Assembly (NCBI GenBank): GCA_947462335.1
Contig: OX381707.1
Span: 32,663,618-32,727,617 of the forward strand
Length of the DNA stretch: 64,000 nt
Reading direction: 5' to 3'
Source: Harmothoe impar
Lineage: Eukaryota > Annelida > Polychaeta > Phyllodocida > Polynoidae
In this document: piece after piece, positions 1 to 10,939 of the stretch
Numbering within the stretch: the first letter of the stretch is position 1
How the letters are laid out: each line of letters opens with the position of its first letter
Position numbers and translations under genes: made by a program
Notes under the pieces: generated by a model
Told to the model about the DNA's origin: nothing
The model's database searches: none
The model's input: only the letters and a program-made list of their open reading frames with translations

Positions 1-1700
1 AGCTTTTGTGAAGTCGCAGACGCAAAGCTTCAAGCTGTCATCTGATCCCATTTTTCTTTCAAAAATGAAACCAAATCGAAGTGATCATATATAATATGAA
101 CATAATAATATCGTACACAGGTTAACTTAATATTAATTTTAATAACAGATTGCATGTCGAAGACTCAAACTATGCTTCATAATATGTATATTACTCCTCA
201 ATACCGGGAGACAAGACCTCTGTTTATTTTCACAGTGGCATGGATCTCATCTGCTACCACTTTTAAGGCGTCCTCCCCTGGATGACAGCCGTCATACAAC
301 TCGTGGTAGAGATGGGACCACCTGCCACGCGCCTTTGATGTATGACAAATTGAAGCAATCCATGGGGTTACTAGGGTTGTTGCGCTATTAAAGCATATAA
401 TAAATCGATTTATCCTTATAATAATCTCATTCATCCTCCTTTGCTGGGTGGTTGACTGCGCAGTCCATGTAAATAAAACCATTTATGTTTACAAACTTTC
501 ATCCTGCTTCTTGAAGTTTTAATCTAACAAAATAACTGAATATGAATAAATAAATAAATACCAGTTATATCAAATGTTAAGGATTAAGCTCCTGGATTCA
601 ACACAAGGAATATGACCATCGAGATGCAATGCATGCACCAATGCCGGGCTATATAGCTAGTCACACGCCATTTAAATGATGGGATAGGAAGTGGCGGGTG
701 GATGTGTTAGCCCTGTAGGTCTATGGAGGTCAGTTCACTGTAGCCACCCCTATTATGGGGCTGTCCAGGACCCTGCAGCCCTGATATAGGAGGTTATGGG
801 CAGTGCCCGTGACTGTATACAGGCAGGCCAGGCTCATATATCCTGGCTACATTTCCAGGCTACATTTCTAGGCCAGACTGGATCACATAGAGCTGGGTTC
901 AGTGAGGCTATTGCAGAGAATCTTGGAGATCGAATTATATACATATTCAGTTATACTGTACAAATGATACATTGAGGGGAGATCTCAATATAGATTCGGA
1001 TACAATATACAAAAAAGAATTATAGTACAGCAGAGCGGGATTTGGTAATATGAGGAATGTCAGGGCTATTATAAAATAGGATGAGGATGATTCTTTTAAA
1101 ACCCAATGCGTAGCATTGGGCAAGCGCACAATGCCGTTTAGAGGCTACGCCAAAATTATAATAGAATTTATAGGAACTAACAAGACTCCAGATGGAATTG
1201 GTATGACGTATGGGGCCCTAGAGTGGAAGAAAAGAAGATTTAGGGCTGTTGATATTGTATGAAGGTCCTATTTTAATATGGGACAACAGTTCGTGTGAAA
1301 TATAATTATAATGATGTTCTTAAAATACCATTGGAACATAACAGACTATCCGTGTTTTCTGTAGTCTATACCAAATTAGCAAGAACAGGAAGGAGCGAGA
1401 CGACTATAGTATCTATACAAATCTAGTCATCTTATCTGAAAAAAAGGAGAAAATATTCAGATATGTGAACATGCTGGGCATGGATAATTCAACCCCGTGT
1501 CCCCCTATGAATATCACACAGAACTACCCTCTATACTGTTGGTGTACATTCGTTATTCTGAGCATAGCCCTGCCTAATCTATACCATAGATCATGTCATC
1601 AAAGACCTGGGAGTTTTATGAGCAATCAGGGGTGCTTGTGGCTAGGCTACAAAGGTGTGTGCTTCAGGTAAGGTGGTCAGAACAAGGGTAGTTAGCGAAG
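1..1700. other. AT-rich intergenic or intronic DNA, nothing recognised
   Basis: No frame here has coding character, splice-flanked exons or a recognisable domain. A short TAAA run lies near 545-560. The small open frames are short, start in ordinary AT-rich sequence and show no family resemblance. The end of the stretch runs into the GTGTTTAG-rich patch near 1.7 kb. Confidence 0.6.
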
Positions 1701-1702
1701 TC

Positions 1703-1975
1703 TACACTGCAAAAAAGGTGTTTAGATCCTAAACACAATCCTAAACACATTACTGCCCCGTTTTTGTCCACACAATATGTTCCTAAACATGTTTAGACCA
1801 ATAATATGTTTAGCTTAGACATTTATGTGTTTAAAGCAATGTGTTTAGGACTATGAAGTGTTTAGAATTCATGAATTTAGCATATTATTGTGTTTATTTG
1901 TCAAGTGTTTAAGGATAAAAGTGGTGTGCCTAACGATGTAGATTATTATTATGTTTAGACATTCATATTTAATGA
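1703..1975. repeat. GTGTTTAG/CTAAACAC motif-rich element
   Basis: The block opens with TACACTGCAAAAAAGG and then repeats GTGTTTAG and its reverse complement CTAAACAC many times in both orientations within about 270 bases. The start resembles the CACTGT(A)n ends of the elements at 7,900 and 36,557, so this is probably a degraded non-autonomous DNA transposon. I could not find a convincing matching right end. It is followed by a C-run at 2,024-2,037. Confidence 0.45.
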
Positions 1976-2518
1976 ATAAATAATTTTATTTCCATATAGT
2001 GTCTTGAGGAGACTTCTAGCAGTCCCCCCCCCCCCCCTTAGGGCAGTATGTTCATCACTATTAATTTTCATATAGGCCTCTACTTGAACATAGACACAAC
2101 CTTGAGTCAATACAACAGACCTTCAGGGAAGATAATGCTTTATTTATTCTTAGAGTTCTTAAAAGAGGTGTCTATGTAGCAGATGCATCTTTATTGAATC
2201 GTAATCATAGTGATATAGCATCTGAGGGGGGGGGGGGCGTAACAAGTTTTCGCCCCTCCGCACAAAATCTCACCCCTCCCTGTAATTAATAAATGAACAC
2301 TCCCTAAATATAACCTCATCATGGAAGTCCAAAGGTTTGTACCAGGGTCGGATATGGGCTACAGTCGGGTGCTGCTGTTGTTAGAGGTTTGGCATTTTTG
2401 GAACAGGACCATACTCCTCTTACTAGGAAGAAGGCATTAAACAACTTTTTCAAAACCGTAAAGCTTGTCAATATAGCCGCCATCCCCAACAAGAGCATTT
2501 ACAATAATGGTAACCCTA

Positions 2519-2766
2519 TACACAGAAAAGAAGTAGAATCACTGACTCCCGACGTGATCACTGAGGTAACTCTCCCCAGGACTCTAAAGTGACTCCTTAA
2601 CAATAGCAGGACTCTAAAATAACTCTATAATGACTCTATAATGACTCTGCTTTAAGACTCCCTAATGATTCGGAGTCACTTTAGAGTTGTGGGGAGAGTT
2701 ACCTCAGTGATCGGGGCTGGACTCCCATTTGAGAGTTACAGTGATCCTACTTCTTCTCTCTGTGTA
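2519..2766. mobile_element. Foldback MITE, copy 1
   Basis: The two halves are reverse complements of each other. The left arm has CACAGAAAAGAAGTAG, then GTGATCACTGAGGTAACTC. The right arm ends GAGTTACCTCAGTGATC ... CTACTTCTTCTCTCTGTG. The centre is a run of AACTCTA / GACTCTA motifs. The outer CACAGA ends are flanked by TA on both sides, which fits a TA target duplication. A second copy lies at 26,373-26,609. No coding capacity. Confidence 0.8.
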
Positions 2767-2769
2767 CTG

Positions 2770-4800
2770 TATCAGTGGTGTCTTATACAATGAATATTCA
2801 AAGGGCTCCCGCTATAACCCCATTTAGAGGTATTCCATAAAGTCTGATGAAGTTGAAATATATCTAATTTATCCTGGAATGTCACAAATATAAGCTTTGG
2901 GCCAAAACTTGGCCTTTCGAACATTTTAAAGGTCGAACGTCAGCCGTTCTTGCACTCTTCTATGCGAAGTATATATAATACTTCAGTGCTGTTTTGTTTT
3001 TGGCCTATACCAGCTGTATTCGTAGAAAACAGCACCATACTGTTCATACATAGACCACATTGATGGACACAACAGAAGCCAACACACAAATGAAAGTATG
3101 CAATAAAAAAACTAAAAAAACTTCATGATTCAGCGGATTTACAATTCCCAGCACATTTGGTCCCAAAATATGTTGACTAAGCCCACATGGATCAATCAAC
3201 CTTCTGTGTGGATAAAGCAACAAATAACAAGGTATTTTAGGATAATTTAGTCAGTTACCTGCCATATTGTCACTCTATGACGTGGGGCATTGATCCCTTC
3301 ACACCTGTATAAATATGGAGTTTTTACTATTGTTTGTGGGTGTGAATACAGTGGCAATCATTATTTGGACTAATTATTGATAACAGATTATGCAGCATGT
3401 GCATAGCTGTGGGTTCACAGCGGACATCTGATTATCTGAAATAAGGACATTTATCTAGGAAAGTATAGTGAGGGTGCGTTATTCTTCACAGAGGCATGAA
3501 GAAAATTCATTTCATTCTTACATGCTTTTTAGCAGTGAAGGGGCAAAGATTTGATTTTGTTGCCTTATTTTAAAACGAGCTTTTATAGTTCTTTTACAGA
3601 ACTGTACGCAAAGCTTTTTTCTGCTGACAATATCAAACAAATGATATCCAAGACTTGATGCCAAAGTTTTGTCTTCACATAGTATCTTAGTTGGATGAGT
3701 AATAGATTGTAGGTGAGTAAATAAGGAATGTAGTTGACAAAATCTACCTAATCCAAATATTCCACCAATATACACTGAGAAAACCTTCACTCATACACCG
3801 TAAAATTATGTTATCATAGTCCCTGTGTACAGACCTAGATGGAGTCTCTATAGCCTTCACGGTGCATAAAAGTCACTGGGTGTAGTTTATTGCAGTCTGG
3901 GGCAGCTCCTGCCCATGTCCCTTCTCTGGGTTTATGACTCCATAATCATGTCCCGCCCTGTTCGCCCCTACCCCATTCATCACTTGGGTTAACGGGTTCC
4001 CTATTCCATTGGCACCCATAGGCATCCACATTAACTGTATTTACTGCTACTTTCTGGAGCATAGATATTGTGTTTCTGGTCCAAATATGTCTAGGCTAGG
4101 TACTTTGGATATGTTTGTTGAATTTGTTGTTTAGCTAGAAATTACCTAGCAATTGACTCATCAATGTGCTGAGCAGCTTGATGTTCTTTACTAATCTGTT
4201 AATCTGTGGGGTTTAGGAGTTATAATGATCAAAAAGCATCTTTTGGCCCAAAAGATAAGGTAGGACTAATTTATATCATAATCTAGGAAAAGTCTGATGA
4301 TACTAATTACACTAGCCCAGCATGGGCAAAGCAAATTTTGAAAATAGAACTCGCTCACCCTCATACTACCAGACCTCCGCTTTCCCTCAGTATTCTACTG
4401 CCTCACTACTGTCCTACTGTGAACCATGCCAAAAGCGAAAAGATACTTCTGTAAGCCCACCTCACCTCGCAAAACATTTCTGCAGGTGCACAGAGCATTA
4501 AAAAAACACATGTTGTAGATTCATTGGGATCTTACTCTGCTAGATCAATTTTCCCAATAATATTCATAAATAATATTTTACCAAAACTTTGATGCTCAAT
4601 GAGTGATCTAAACATGCTGACACAAGGCTTAAGACTATTGCCATTGAAAAGGTCACCACCATCTATAGATCACCCGAAATGGGCAAAGTCCCAGAAGGTG
4701 GTCAAGATAAATCGCCCTTTCCTATCTGAACTTCCCTACCACATCGCGTCTTCCTGCCTTGCCCACATAGGACAGCCCACATTCCAGTCTGTATCCCTTA
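2770..4800. other. Unannotated AT-rich stretch
   Basis: About 2 kb with no coding frame I can support. A minus-strand frame near 3,518-3,790 is 90 residues, has no recognisable motif and no splice context, so I do not call it. No tandem repeat or inverted repeat of note was seen. Confidence 0.55.
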
Positions 4801-4803
4801 CCT

Positions 4804-4898
4804 AGTGGGTAAAAAATTTATTCTAACGTTGAACCAACATTAAATCAATGCTGATAACCATTATTAATGTTGACTCACTGTTCTGTGCACGCTGGGTA
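4804..4898. mobile_element. Short MITE fragment, GTGCACAGA-ended family
   Basis: Reverse complement begins ACCCAGCGTGCACAGAACAG and contains GTCAACATTAATAATGG, while the other end carries GTTGAACCAACATTAA. The same layout (CACAGA end, then TCAACATTGA inner repeat) occurs at 27,572-27,674. Inner repeats in opposite orientation give a hairpin. The family resemblance is seen in the sequence. Its superfamily is not clear to me. Confidence 0.55.
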
Positions 4899-5223
4899 CT
4901 AGTGTTATACCCTTGATTTACAGGACACCACATAACACTGGAAAACATTAATTTGTTAACTGCATGGAGTTGGAAATGTTTATTTGGTAACCTCCCTACT
5001 CTTGGTGGTAAGCTCCACAATAATATATATGTCGCCGGTGCAGTCTATCAGGTCTATACTAGCAGACTAGTAGCCCGGTGCAGTGGATGCATGGGGATCT
5101 ACTAGATTATTTCCGCTACAGGCATAGACTTACTTGTAGTGTTTGTGCTGTAAAATAGCCCCTTCATTTAATTACCATGATGATGGCCTCTACTACATTG
5201 GGTGTTGCTGATACCTACATACC

Positions 5224-5344
5224 TGTGATATAATAGCCAAAGGCCTGCTTGTGACATAATGGGCCATGGCCTGTCTGTGACATAATGGTCAATAGCCTGC
5301 TTGTGACATAATGGGCTATTTGATGGCCTGCCTGTGACATAATG
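5224..5344. repeat. 26-bp minisatellite, about 4 copies
   Basis: Units begin GTGACATAATGG and end with GCCTGCTT or GCCTGTCT. Spacing is 26 bp, with one 31-bp unit. It lies just before a (CAG)8 tract and the 32-bp array. Confidence 0.8.
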
Positions 5345-5411
5345 TGCACCGCCCTTTACACTGCTACACGCTACTGCAGGCCTCAGCCCCACTGATGCCC
5401 TTTTTAGCCCT

Positions 5412-5435
5412 CAGCAGCAGCAGCAGCAGCAGCAG
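5412..5435 (+). repeat. (CAG)8 microsatellite
   Basis: Eight perfect CAG units. They would read as polyserine in one short open frame and polyalanine or polyglutamine in others, but no exon borders or conserved protein surround them, so I treat it as a simple repeat. Confidence 0.85.
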
Positions 5436-5507
5436 CGCGAGGAGGACTCCCCCGCAATCAGGCCCTCCTGCTCCTGTAGCCACCCACGCAGCACCTGAGG
5501 GAGGGGA

Positions 5508-6090
5508 CTACAGTCCATCTAACACTGTCTGTAGGGCTGCTATAGTCCGTCTAACACTGCCTGTAGGGCCGCTATAGTCCATCTAACCCTGTCTGTAGGG
5601 CTGCTATAGTCCGTCTAACACTGTCTGTAGGGCTGCTATAGTCCGTCTAACACTGCCTGTAGGGCTGCTATAGTCCATCTAACACTGCCTGTAGGGCTGC
5701 TATAGCCGGTCTAACACTGCCTGTAGGGCTGCTATAGTCCATCTGACACTGCCTGTAGGGCTGCTATAGTCCGTCTAACACTGCCTGTAGGGCTGCTATA
5801 GTCCATCTGACACTGCCTGTAGGGCTGCTATAGTCCGTCTAACACTGCCTGTAGGGTTGCTATAGTCCGTCTGACATTGTCTGTAGGGCTGCTATAGTCC
5901 GTCTGACATTGTCTGTAGGGCTGCTATAGTCCATCTAACACTGCATGTAGGGCCGCTATAGTCCATCTAACACTGCAAGTAGGGCCGATATAGTCCGTCT
6001 AACACTGCATGTAGGGCCGCTATAGTATGTCTAACACTGCCTATGGGGCTGTTATAGTCCGTATGATACTGCCTTGAAGGTCGCTACAGT
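5508..6090. repeat. 32-bp minisatellite, about 18 copies
   Basis: Successive GTAGGG starts lie at 5,531, 5,563 and 5,595, giving an exact 32-bp period. The unit reads GTAGGGCTGCTATAGTCC followed by RTCTAACACTGCCT. Middle units are nearly identical, with a few transitions (GTCC/GTCT, CTGCC/TTGTC). Units at the 3' end are more diverged, as usual for arrays turned over at one side. Confidence 0.92.
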
Positions 6091-6101
6091 GGGTGTGGGA
6101 T

Positions 6102-6785
6102 ATATATTACTATTATGTCAGTGACTATCGTACTGTATATAGTTAGTATCACTTTGTTATTTATATATTTAAGACACGGCATGCCAATGGCATATATTAC
6201 TACTATGTCACTGACACAACGTGACAATGCTATACACTAAACAATCGTACTACTATGTCACTGACACAAGTGCCAATGTCATTATACTACTAGTTCGTCA
6301 CTGATACAACGTGACAATACTACATACTACTACTATGTCACTGATACACCGTGATAATGCTATGTATACACTACTACTATGTCACTGAGACAATGTGCCA
6401 ATGTCATATACTACTACTATGTTACTGATACAATGTGACAATGCTATACACTACTACTATGTCACTGAGACAATGTGCCAATGGCATTATACTACTACTA
6501 TGTTACTGATACAATGTGACAATGCTATACATTACTACTATGTTACTGACACAATGTGCCAATGTCATATACTCCTATGTCACTGATACAACCTGACAAT
6601 TCTATCTTTTACTACTATGTCACTGAGACGATGTGCTGCAAAGTAGCAATGCCATATACATGTACTACTATGCCCCTGACATAAACTGCCAATGTTATTT
6701 TACTATCCCTGACACAAAATGTGAATGTCACGTATCACTATTAGGGCACTGGGTCACACAACGTGTCAATGTTATGTACTACTAG
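6102..6785. repeat. Degenerate 41-bp minisatellite with two alternating unit types
   Basis: Units contain ACTACTACTATGTCACTGA followed by CAATGTGACAATGCTATA or CAATGTGCCAATGTCATA. The two versions alternate through the middle, so the effective repeat is a dimer of about 82 bp. An open frame at 6,395-6,586 is produced by this repeat and is not a gene. Confidence 0.8.
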
Positions 6786-6789
6786 TTCT

Positions 6790-7895
6790 GGCACAAAATA
6801 ACACATGCCCTTCAACTTGCCCCTTCGTAGGTCTTCATATCTCTGCTAAAAGAGCGGTTTGCTTTTTTATTCATGTGCACCTCTGGGCATCCCTGTCCAT
6901 ACGGTATAATCTGATAAGGAAACACTCATGTAGCCCTGGAGGCAGGGCCGGGTATCAGCAAAGGTTATAGTCCTTATGGAGAGGTGAGATCATAGGTTAC
7001 TCCAGTCTCCCAGGGGCAGGTGTCAGCCCTCCAGGGTGGTGTAGGTACTGGAGAAGGTCACAACCCATGTACATGTATGTTTATAGGACGTCCAGCGTCT
7101 TCTGGATATGGGCGCGAGTTTAACCTTACCAAAGATCACTGTTTGATTTCTTGGTACACATACAGCTAAATAAATGTACACAATTTGTTAGCCATTATTG
7201 CAGTTATGTGATTATATCATAGTAGACATTGTTATGTCCTCATGATTATGTCCATCTGAGCAATCTGTTGCAGAATGCTTTGTTCAGTATCTAAAATAAA
7301 AACACTAGATAATTTATATAAACTGAATTGGATCTTTTTTTATTGTCCCGGCCTTAAAGCCTGGCTTCCACTTGACCCTATTTTGAGCGTGTGGGTTGTT
7401 GGGGTCAAAATTTTGTCTTCCGATAGAATCATAATGTTAAACTTATGGACAAATCTTGTCCGACCGACAGAATCATGCCTGATTCTGTCAGTGGAATACT
7501 ACCTTAAGGCATCTGGTTCATTTGTGATTCATCCAATAAGATTTAAAAATGGGCAATTCTTATGATACATACACTGAACAGCCTTACTCGTTTGGAAGTC
7601 TTCTTGGGGGGAGGGGGTGGAATGGCCAAAATTCAGTTGTTCTTGCTTTGGCTTCAGTAAGACACCATCTCCTCCCTCACCCTACAGCCCAGCACTGATT
7701 CCCTGCTCATTATGTAGGCCCTACTTGAGCCGCTTGTCTGTTCCCATCAATCCAGTCACTGCCAATCCATCTTAGGTAATCCTTTCTGGGTAATCCACGA
7801 CGCTCAGCCCCGTCCACCCTACCCAACCTGTCACGGTGTATTTCTCACTCATGCCCTCAGACCCAACCTACTTCTCTGCCAGGTTGCTACCATTA
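6790..7895. other. Unannotated stretch
   Basis: No supported gene. A plus-strand frame at 7,275-7,565 (96 residues) has no recognisable domain, no good start context and no splice sites, so it is not called. Confidence 0.5.
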
Positions 7896-8175
7896 ATTAC
7901 ACTGTTAGAAGTAAGTAGTGTTCCTGTACACCAAATACTGGGGGCAACTATGGTTCCAGTAGATTGTGCTGTAGACCTACAGCAAGTGAGCTTTTGTATA
8001 TTTACAGCACTATGTACTGTATAGGGACAGCAGAATCTTCTGTTACTGTACAGCAAAATTGATTGTAAATCATAATCTGAAGGTCCTGGGTTCACCTCCC
8101 AGTGCTGGTGATATTTTCAACCATCCATGTGAGGCAAAAACGAATTTTAGGTGGATGTAGGTAAAACAAGAGAAG

Positions 8176-8247
8176 TGGCTCCACCAAGGATTGAACTCAC
8201 CACCTGTGGTGTTGGAGACAGACGCTGATCCGTTGCACCACAGAGCC
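8176..8247 (-). repeat. tRNA-like module, copy 1
   Basis: On the minus strand the 72-nt segment starts GGCTCTG and ends TGGAGCCA, so seven acceptor pairs form (two wobble). An A-box-like TGGTGCAACGGATCAGCG and a B-box-like GAGTTCAATCC follow in the right order for a pol III internal promoter. T-stem pairing is weak and the anticodon loop lacks the normal T at position 33, so it is a SINE head and not a working tRNA. Confidence 0.65.
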
Positions 8248-8411
8248 GGTGTTACAAACATACATATTGGGATATATCTCTACTCTACTTCTCAACTGAT
8301 TAATAATAATTTGTGAAGGTCTGGAGTTCCCCTCCCAGTGCTGGTGATATTTTTAACTACCCATGTGAGGCAAAAACGAATTTTAGGTGGATGTAGGTAA
8401 AGCAAGAGAAG

Positions 8412-8483
8412 TGGCCTCACCAAGGATTGAACTCACCACCTGTGGTGTTGGAGACAGACGCTGATCCGTTGCGCCACAGAGCC
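8412..8483 (-). repeat. tRNA-like module, copy 2
   Basis: Same 72-nt module as at 8,176. The D-stem is better preserved here (GCGC / GCGT around AACGGATCA). The acceptor 3' side carries GAGGCC in place of GGAGCC, which breaks pairing and argues against function as a tRNA. Confidence 0.65.
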
Positions 8484-8647
8484 GGTGTTACAAACATTCA
8501 TATTGGGATATATCTCTACTCTACTTCTCAACTGTATAATGATAATTTGTAAAGGTCTGGGGTTCCCCTCCCAGTGCTGGTGATATTTTCAACCATCCAT
8601 GTGAGGCAAAAACGAATTTTAGGTGGATGTAGGTGAAACAAGAGTAG

Positions 8648-8719
8648 TGGCTCCACCAAGGATTGAACTCACCACCCGTGGTGTTGGAGGCGGGCCCTGA
8701 TCCATTGCGCCACAGAGCC
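8648..8719 (-). repeat. tRNA-like module, copy 3
   Basis: Third copy, with CGGGCCCTGATCC where the others have GACAGACGCTGATCC, so the D-to-anticodon region has diverged. The B-box-like GAGTTCAATCC is intact. Confidence 0.6.
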
Positions 8720-8814
8720 GGTGTTACAAATGGTCATATTGGGATATAAGCCACCTCTGCCATGTCTGTATTAAATGAGCTACAGCCTTGTTGCTAAAGA
8801 TCCCTGATGAGAGG

Positions 8815-8855
8815 TGGCTAGACCTAGGATCGATCCCACGACCTCTCGTGTACAT
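8815..8855 (-). repeat. Fragment of a second tRNA-like SINE
   Basis: On the minus strand it reads GAGGTCGTGGGATCGATCC followed by TAGG, a B-box-like sequence within a T-arm. No A box is found at the expected distance, so only a fragment is present. Confidence 0.4.
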
Positions 8856-9254
8856 ATTATAGGGAAAAGTACTGTAGATCTACAAGTCACTACCGTAACC
8901 TGCATCTACAGTAACAGAATTGTACATGTACAGTAGAATTTGCTGTATTATCATTTACAGCTAAAGTACTGTACATTTACATCAAATTTTGCTGTTCACG
9001 AACAACAACTTTTTACAGTGTAGCCCACAATATACTACCAACCGCCTGACCAAATCGTTGAATTCCGTTGCCACCACGGTGTTATCAAATATTTTCTCGG
9101 TATTATCATCTCTTGTTTCCTTCAGTAATAGCTTTCTGCATCAGATTCTGTTCTTTAACCCAAATAATTTCCCAAAATCCCTTTTCTTTGTCCTTCCTCC
9201 GTCCAGCTCCAGTAGCAAATATTGATCTGGACGACTTGCTCCGTGAACGTGTAC

Positions 9255-9540
9255 CATCGTCCTGTCTGCCTACTTGTCTACCTGCCTGTCTGCATGTCTG
9301 CCTACCTACCTGCCTACCTGTCTGGCTACCTACCTGCCTACCTGCGGATCTATCTACACTGAGGAAGAATGGATCGTCACTCTCACCAAATGCATGCTTT
9401 TGAGAGTGTTCACTTTTCACTTTTTCCTCAGTGAACTTGCCTGTCAGTCTATCTGCCTGCATGACTGCCTACCTGCATGACTGCCTACCTGCATGACTGC
9501 CTACCTGTATGACTGCCTACCTGCATGACTGCCAGCCTTC
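9255..9540 (+). repeat. CCTA/CCTG-rich microsatellite and 16-bp minisatellite
   Basis: The stretch is built from ACCTGCCT and GTCTGCCT tetranucleotide variants. Its 3' part (about 9,453-9,530) is five copies of a 16-bp unit CTGCCTACCTGCATGA. Open frames on both strands here come from the repeat. Confidence 0.85.
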
Positions 9541-10860
9541 TTCCACTATCCTCTGCCTCTTTCTATCACTCTATACTGACCCCTCCCAACCTGCAAATTC
9601 GTTTGCACATCACTGCCTGCAGACCCACTTCTGTCCCTACCTGCCTGTCTGTCTATCTGACTCCCTACCTGCCTAGCCACCTGTCTCTCCCCCCTCTCCA
9701 TCCAATCCTCCTAGCTCTCCCACCGAACCGTACGTCCATAATTATTTCCACCCACCCTATCTCTAATTCCTTCCCAACCTTCTCCTTCTTCTCCTCTACC
9801 TATTTACGCCTCCCTCCTTGGCTACAACCCTCCCCTGCGGGCTCCCATTCCTCACCCCTTTGTCCCCTTGTCCCTTTCTCCCCCGCCTCCGCGGTCCAAA
9901 GGATCAGAGAAGGCCTTACAAGGGAGGTCAGTGTTTAAGGCCTACCCCTCCTGGATGCCTCATTGATCATGGGTACCCACAGGCTGTGGGGCCTGTGTAG
10001 GTCAGTGCCCAGACCGGGGGGCTGGCGGCTGTGTGGCTGTTTCTATGGTGGAGGGGGTTGGGTGGGGGCTGGGAACCACAGGCAGGCATTGGCAATGGTG
10101 GTTGGAGCAGTTATTATTGACTCACTCATTCTCTGCAGGTTAGTAAGCAGTAGCCATCTGCTCATTAGGCAATTGCAGGGAGGACTGTTTATGATATAGT
10201 TTTTGCGTTTTCAGCATTCTGAGTATGTATTGCTCAATAACATGCTTCCTGATTAAGGTTGATTAGAATATTATACATGTTCTCACATGGATCTAAGTCC
10301 TCTCAGTTCAGCTCTTGAGATCCTATCATCATTTGGTGCCTTACTCTGACATTACTAATGTGTTCGAGAATGTCCTTTATTTACCCCTCCTAACCAGTGC
10401 CCTTCCTACCTTGTCGTCCAATAATTTACCATTTCGAAATTGGTCTGTTTTGCTCTCATTTCACTGCTCGATATCATTTAAATGTCTGTTGTCTATCTTC
10501 CTTCATTGCTTTGTTCATTTTTCGTTTCTTCCCCTTCTGCTCTTCCTGCTGACCTTCACTTATCCTTTCTTCCCTTCTGCCCTCATATTTCCCTATGTCC
10601 CTCCTTACTTCCCTCCTTCCTTTCTGCACTTATCAATCATTCGTTCCTTGTTCTTCTTTCTTTTCCTCATCCCTTCCTACATCCCTCCCTTCACTCTTTC
10701 ATTCCTTGCTCCATCCTTCCTTCGTTTCATCTGTCGTTCTCACCTCTCGACCATTCTCCTCTTCTACTTTCCTTATGCCTTGTCCTTCCATATAGACCCC
10801 TGCATTCATCCCCCTCCACCCCTTGTCCCCATAGTCGGTGCTGAGGTTGTTTACTATGCA
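9540..10860 (+). repeat. Long polypyrimidine-rich region
   Basis: About 1.3 kb with heavy C/T bias on the plus strand, strongest at 10,500-10,800 (CCTTCCTT, TTCCCT motifs). It gives open frames up to 197 residues made almost only of L, S, F, P and I, which reflect base composition and not a protein. Between 9,900 and 10,200 the bias weakens and sequence is G-rich with no feature I can name. Confidence 0.7.
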
Positions 10861-10939
10861 TGGTTCACAATAGTTGACTTCCTCTGTGTGGTGGCAGGGT
10901 GGCGTTAGGGGCGCATATAGCATGACCCTGGCGCTGTAG

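Larger units (their letters stand above)
8081..8750. repeat. Tandem array of a 236-bp tRNA-derived SINE-like unit, about 2.8 copies
   Basis: Equivalent tRNA-like segments lie at 8,176, 8,412 and 8,648, an exact 236-bp period. Each unit contains a minus-strand tRNA-like body and a plus-strand T-arm-like sequence at its start (copy 1: CTGGG, loop TTCACCT, CCCAG). Tandem SINE units are less common than dispersed ones. The array sits inside the CACTGT element. Confidence 0.75.
7900..9020. mobile_element. 1.1-kb CACTGT-ended DNA element hosting a tRNA-like array
   Basis: The left end reads TA-CACTGTTAGAAGTAAG. The right end reads CTTTTTACAGTG-TA. Inside the ends, GTTCCTGTACA on the left and its counterpart TGTTCACGAACA on the right continue the inverted match. 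Both sub-terminal regions are rich in CTGTACAGTA-type motifs. TA dinucleotides flank both ends. The same terminal bases and TA flanks are seen at 36,557-37,331. No transposase frame, so non-autonomous. Confidence 0.6.

Noticed and set aside
5224..6785. CRISPR array
   Set aside because: Units are head-to-tail with no unique spacers between conserved repeats; these are minisatellites in animal DNA.
8176..8247. Functional tRNA gene
   Set aside because: Weak T-stem, abnormal anticodon loop and tandem SINE context; acceptor pairing fails in copy 2.
9068..9938. Cys/Leu/Pro-rich frames
   Set aside because: Produced by CCTA/CCTG microsatellites on both strands.
10315..10908. 197-residue hydrophobic, possibly multi-membrane protein
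   Set aside because: The apparent hydrophobicity comes from a polypyrimidine tract (L, F, S, P, I codons); overlapping frames are open too.
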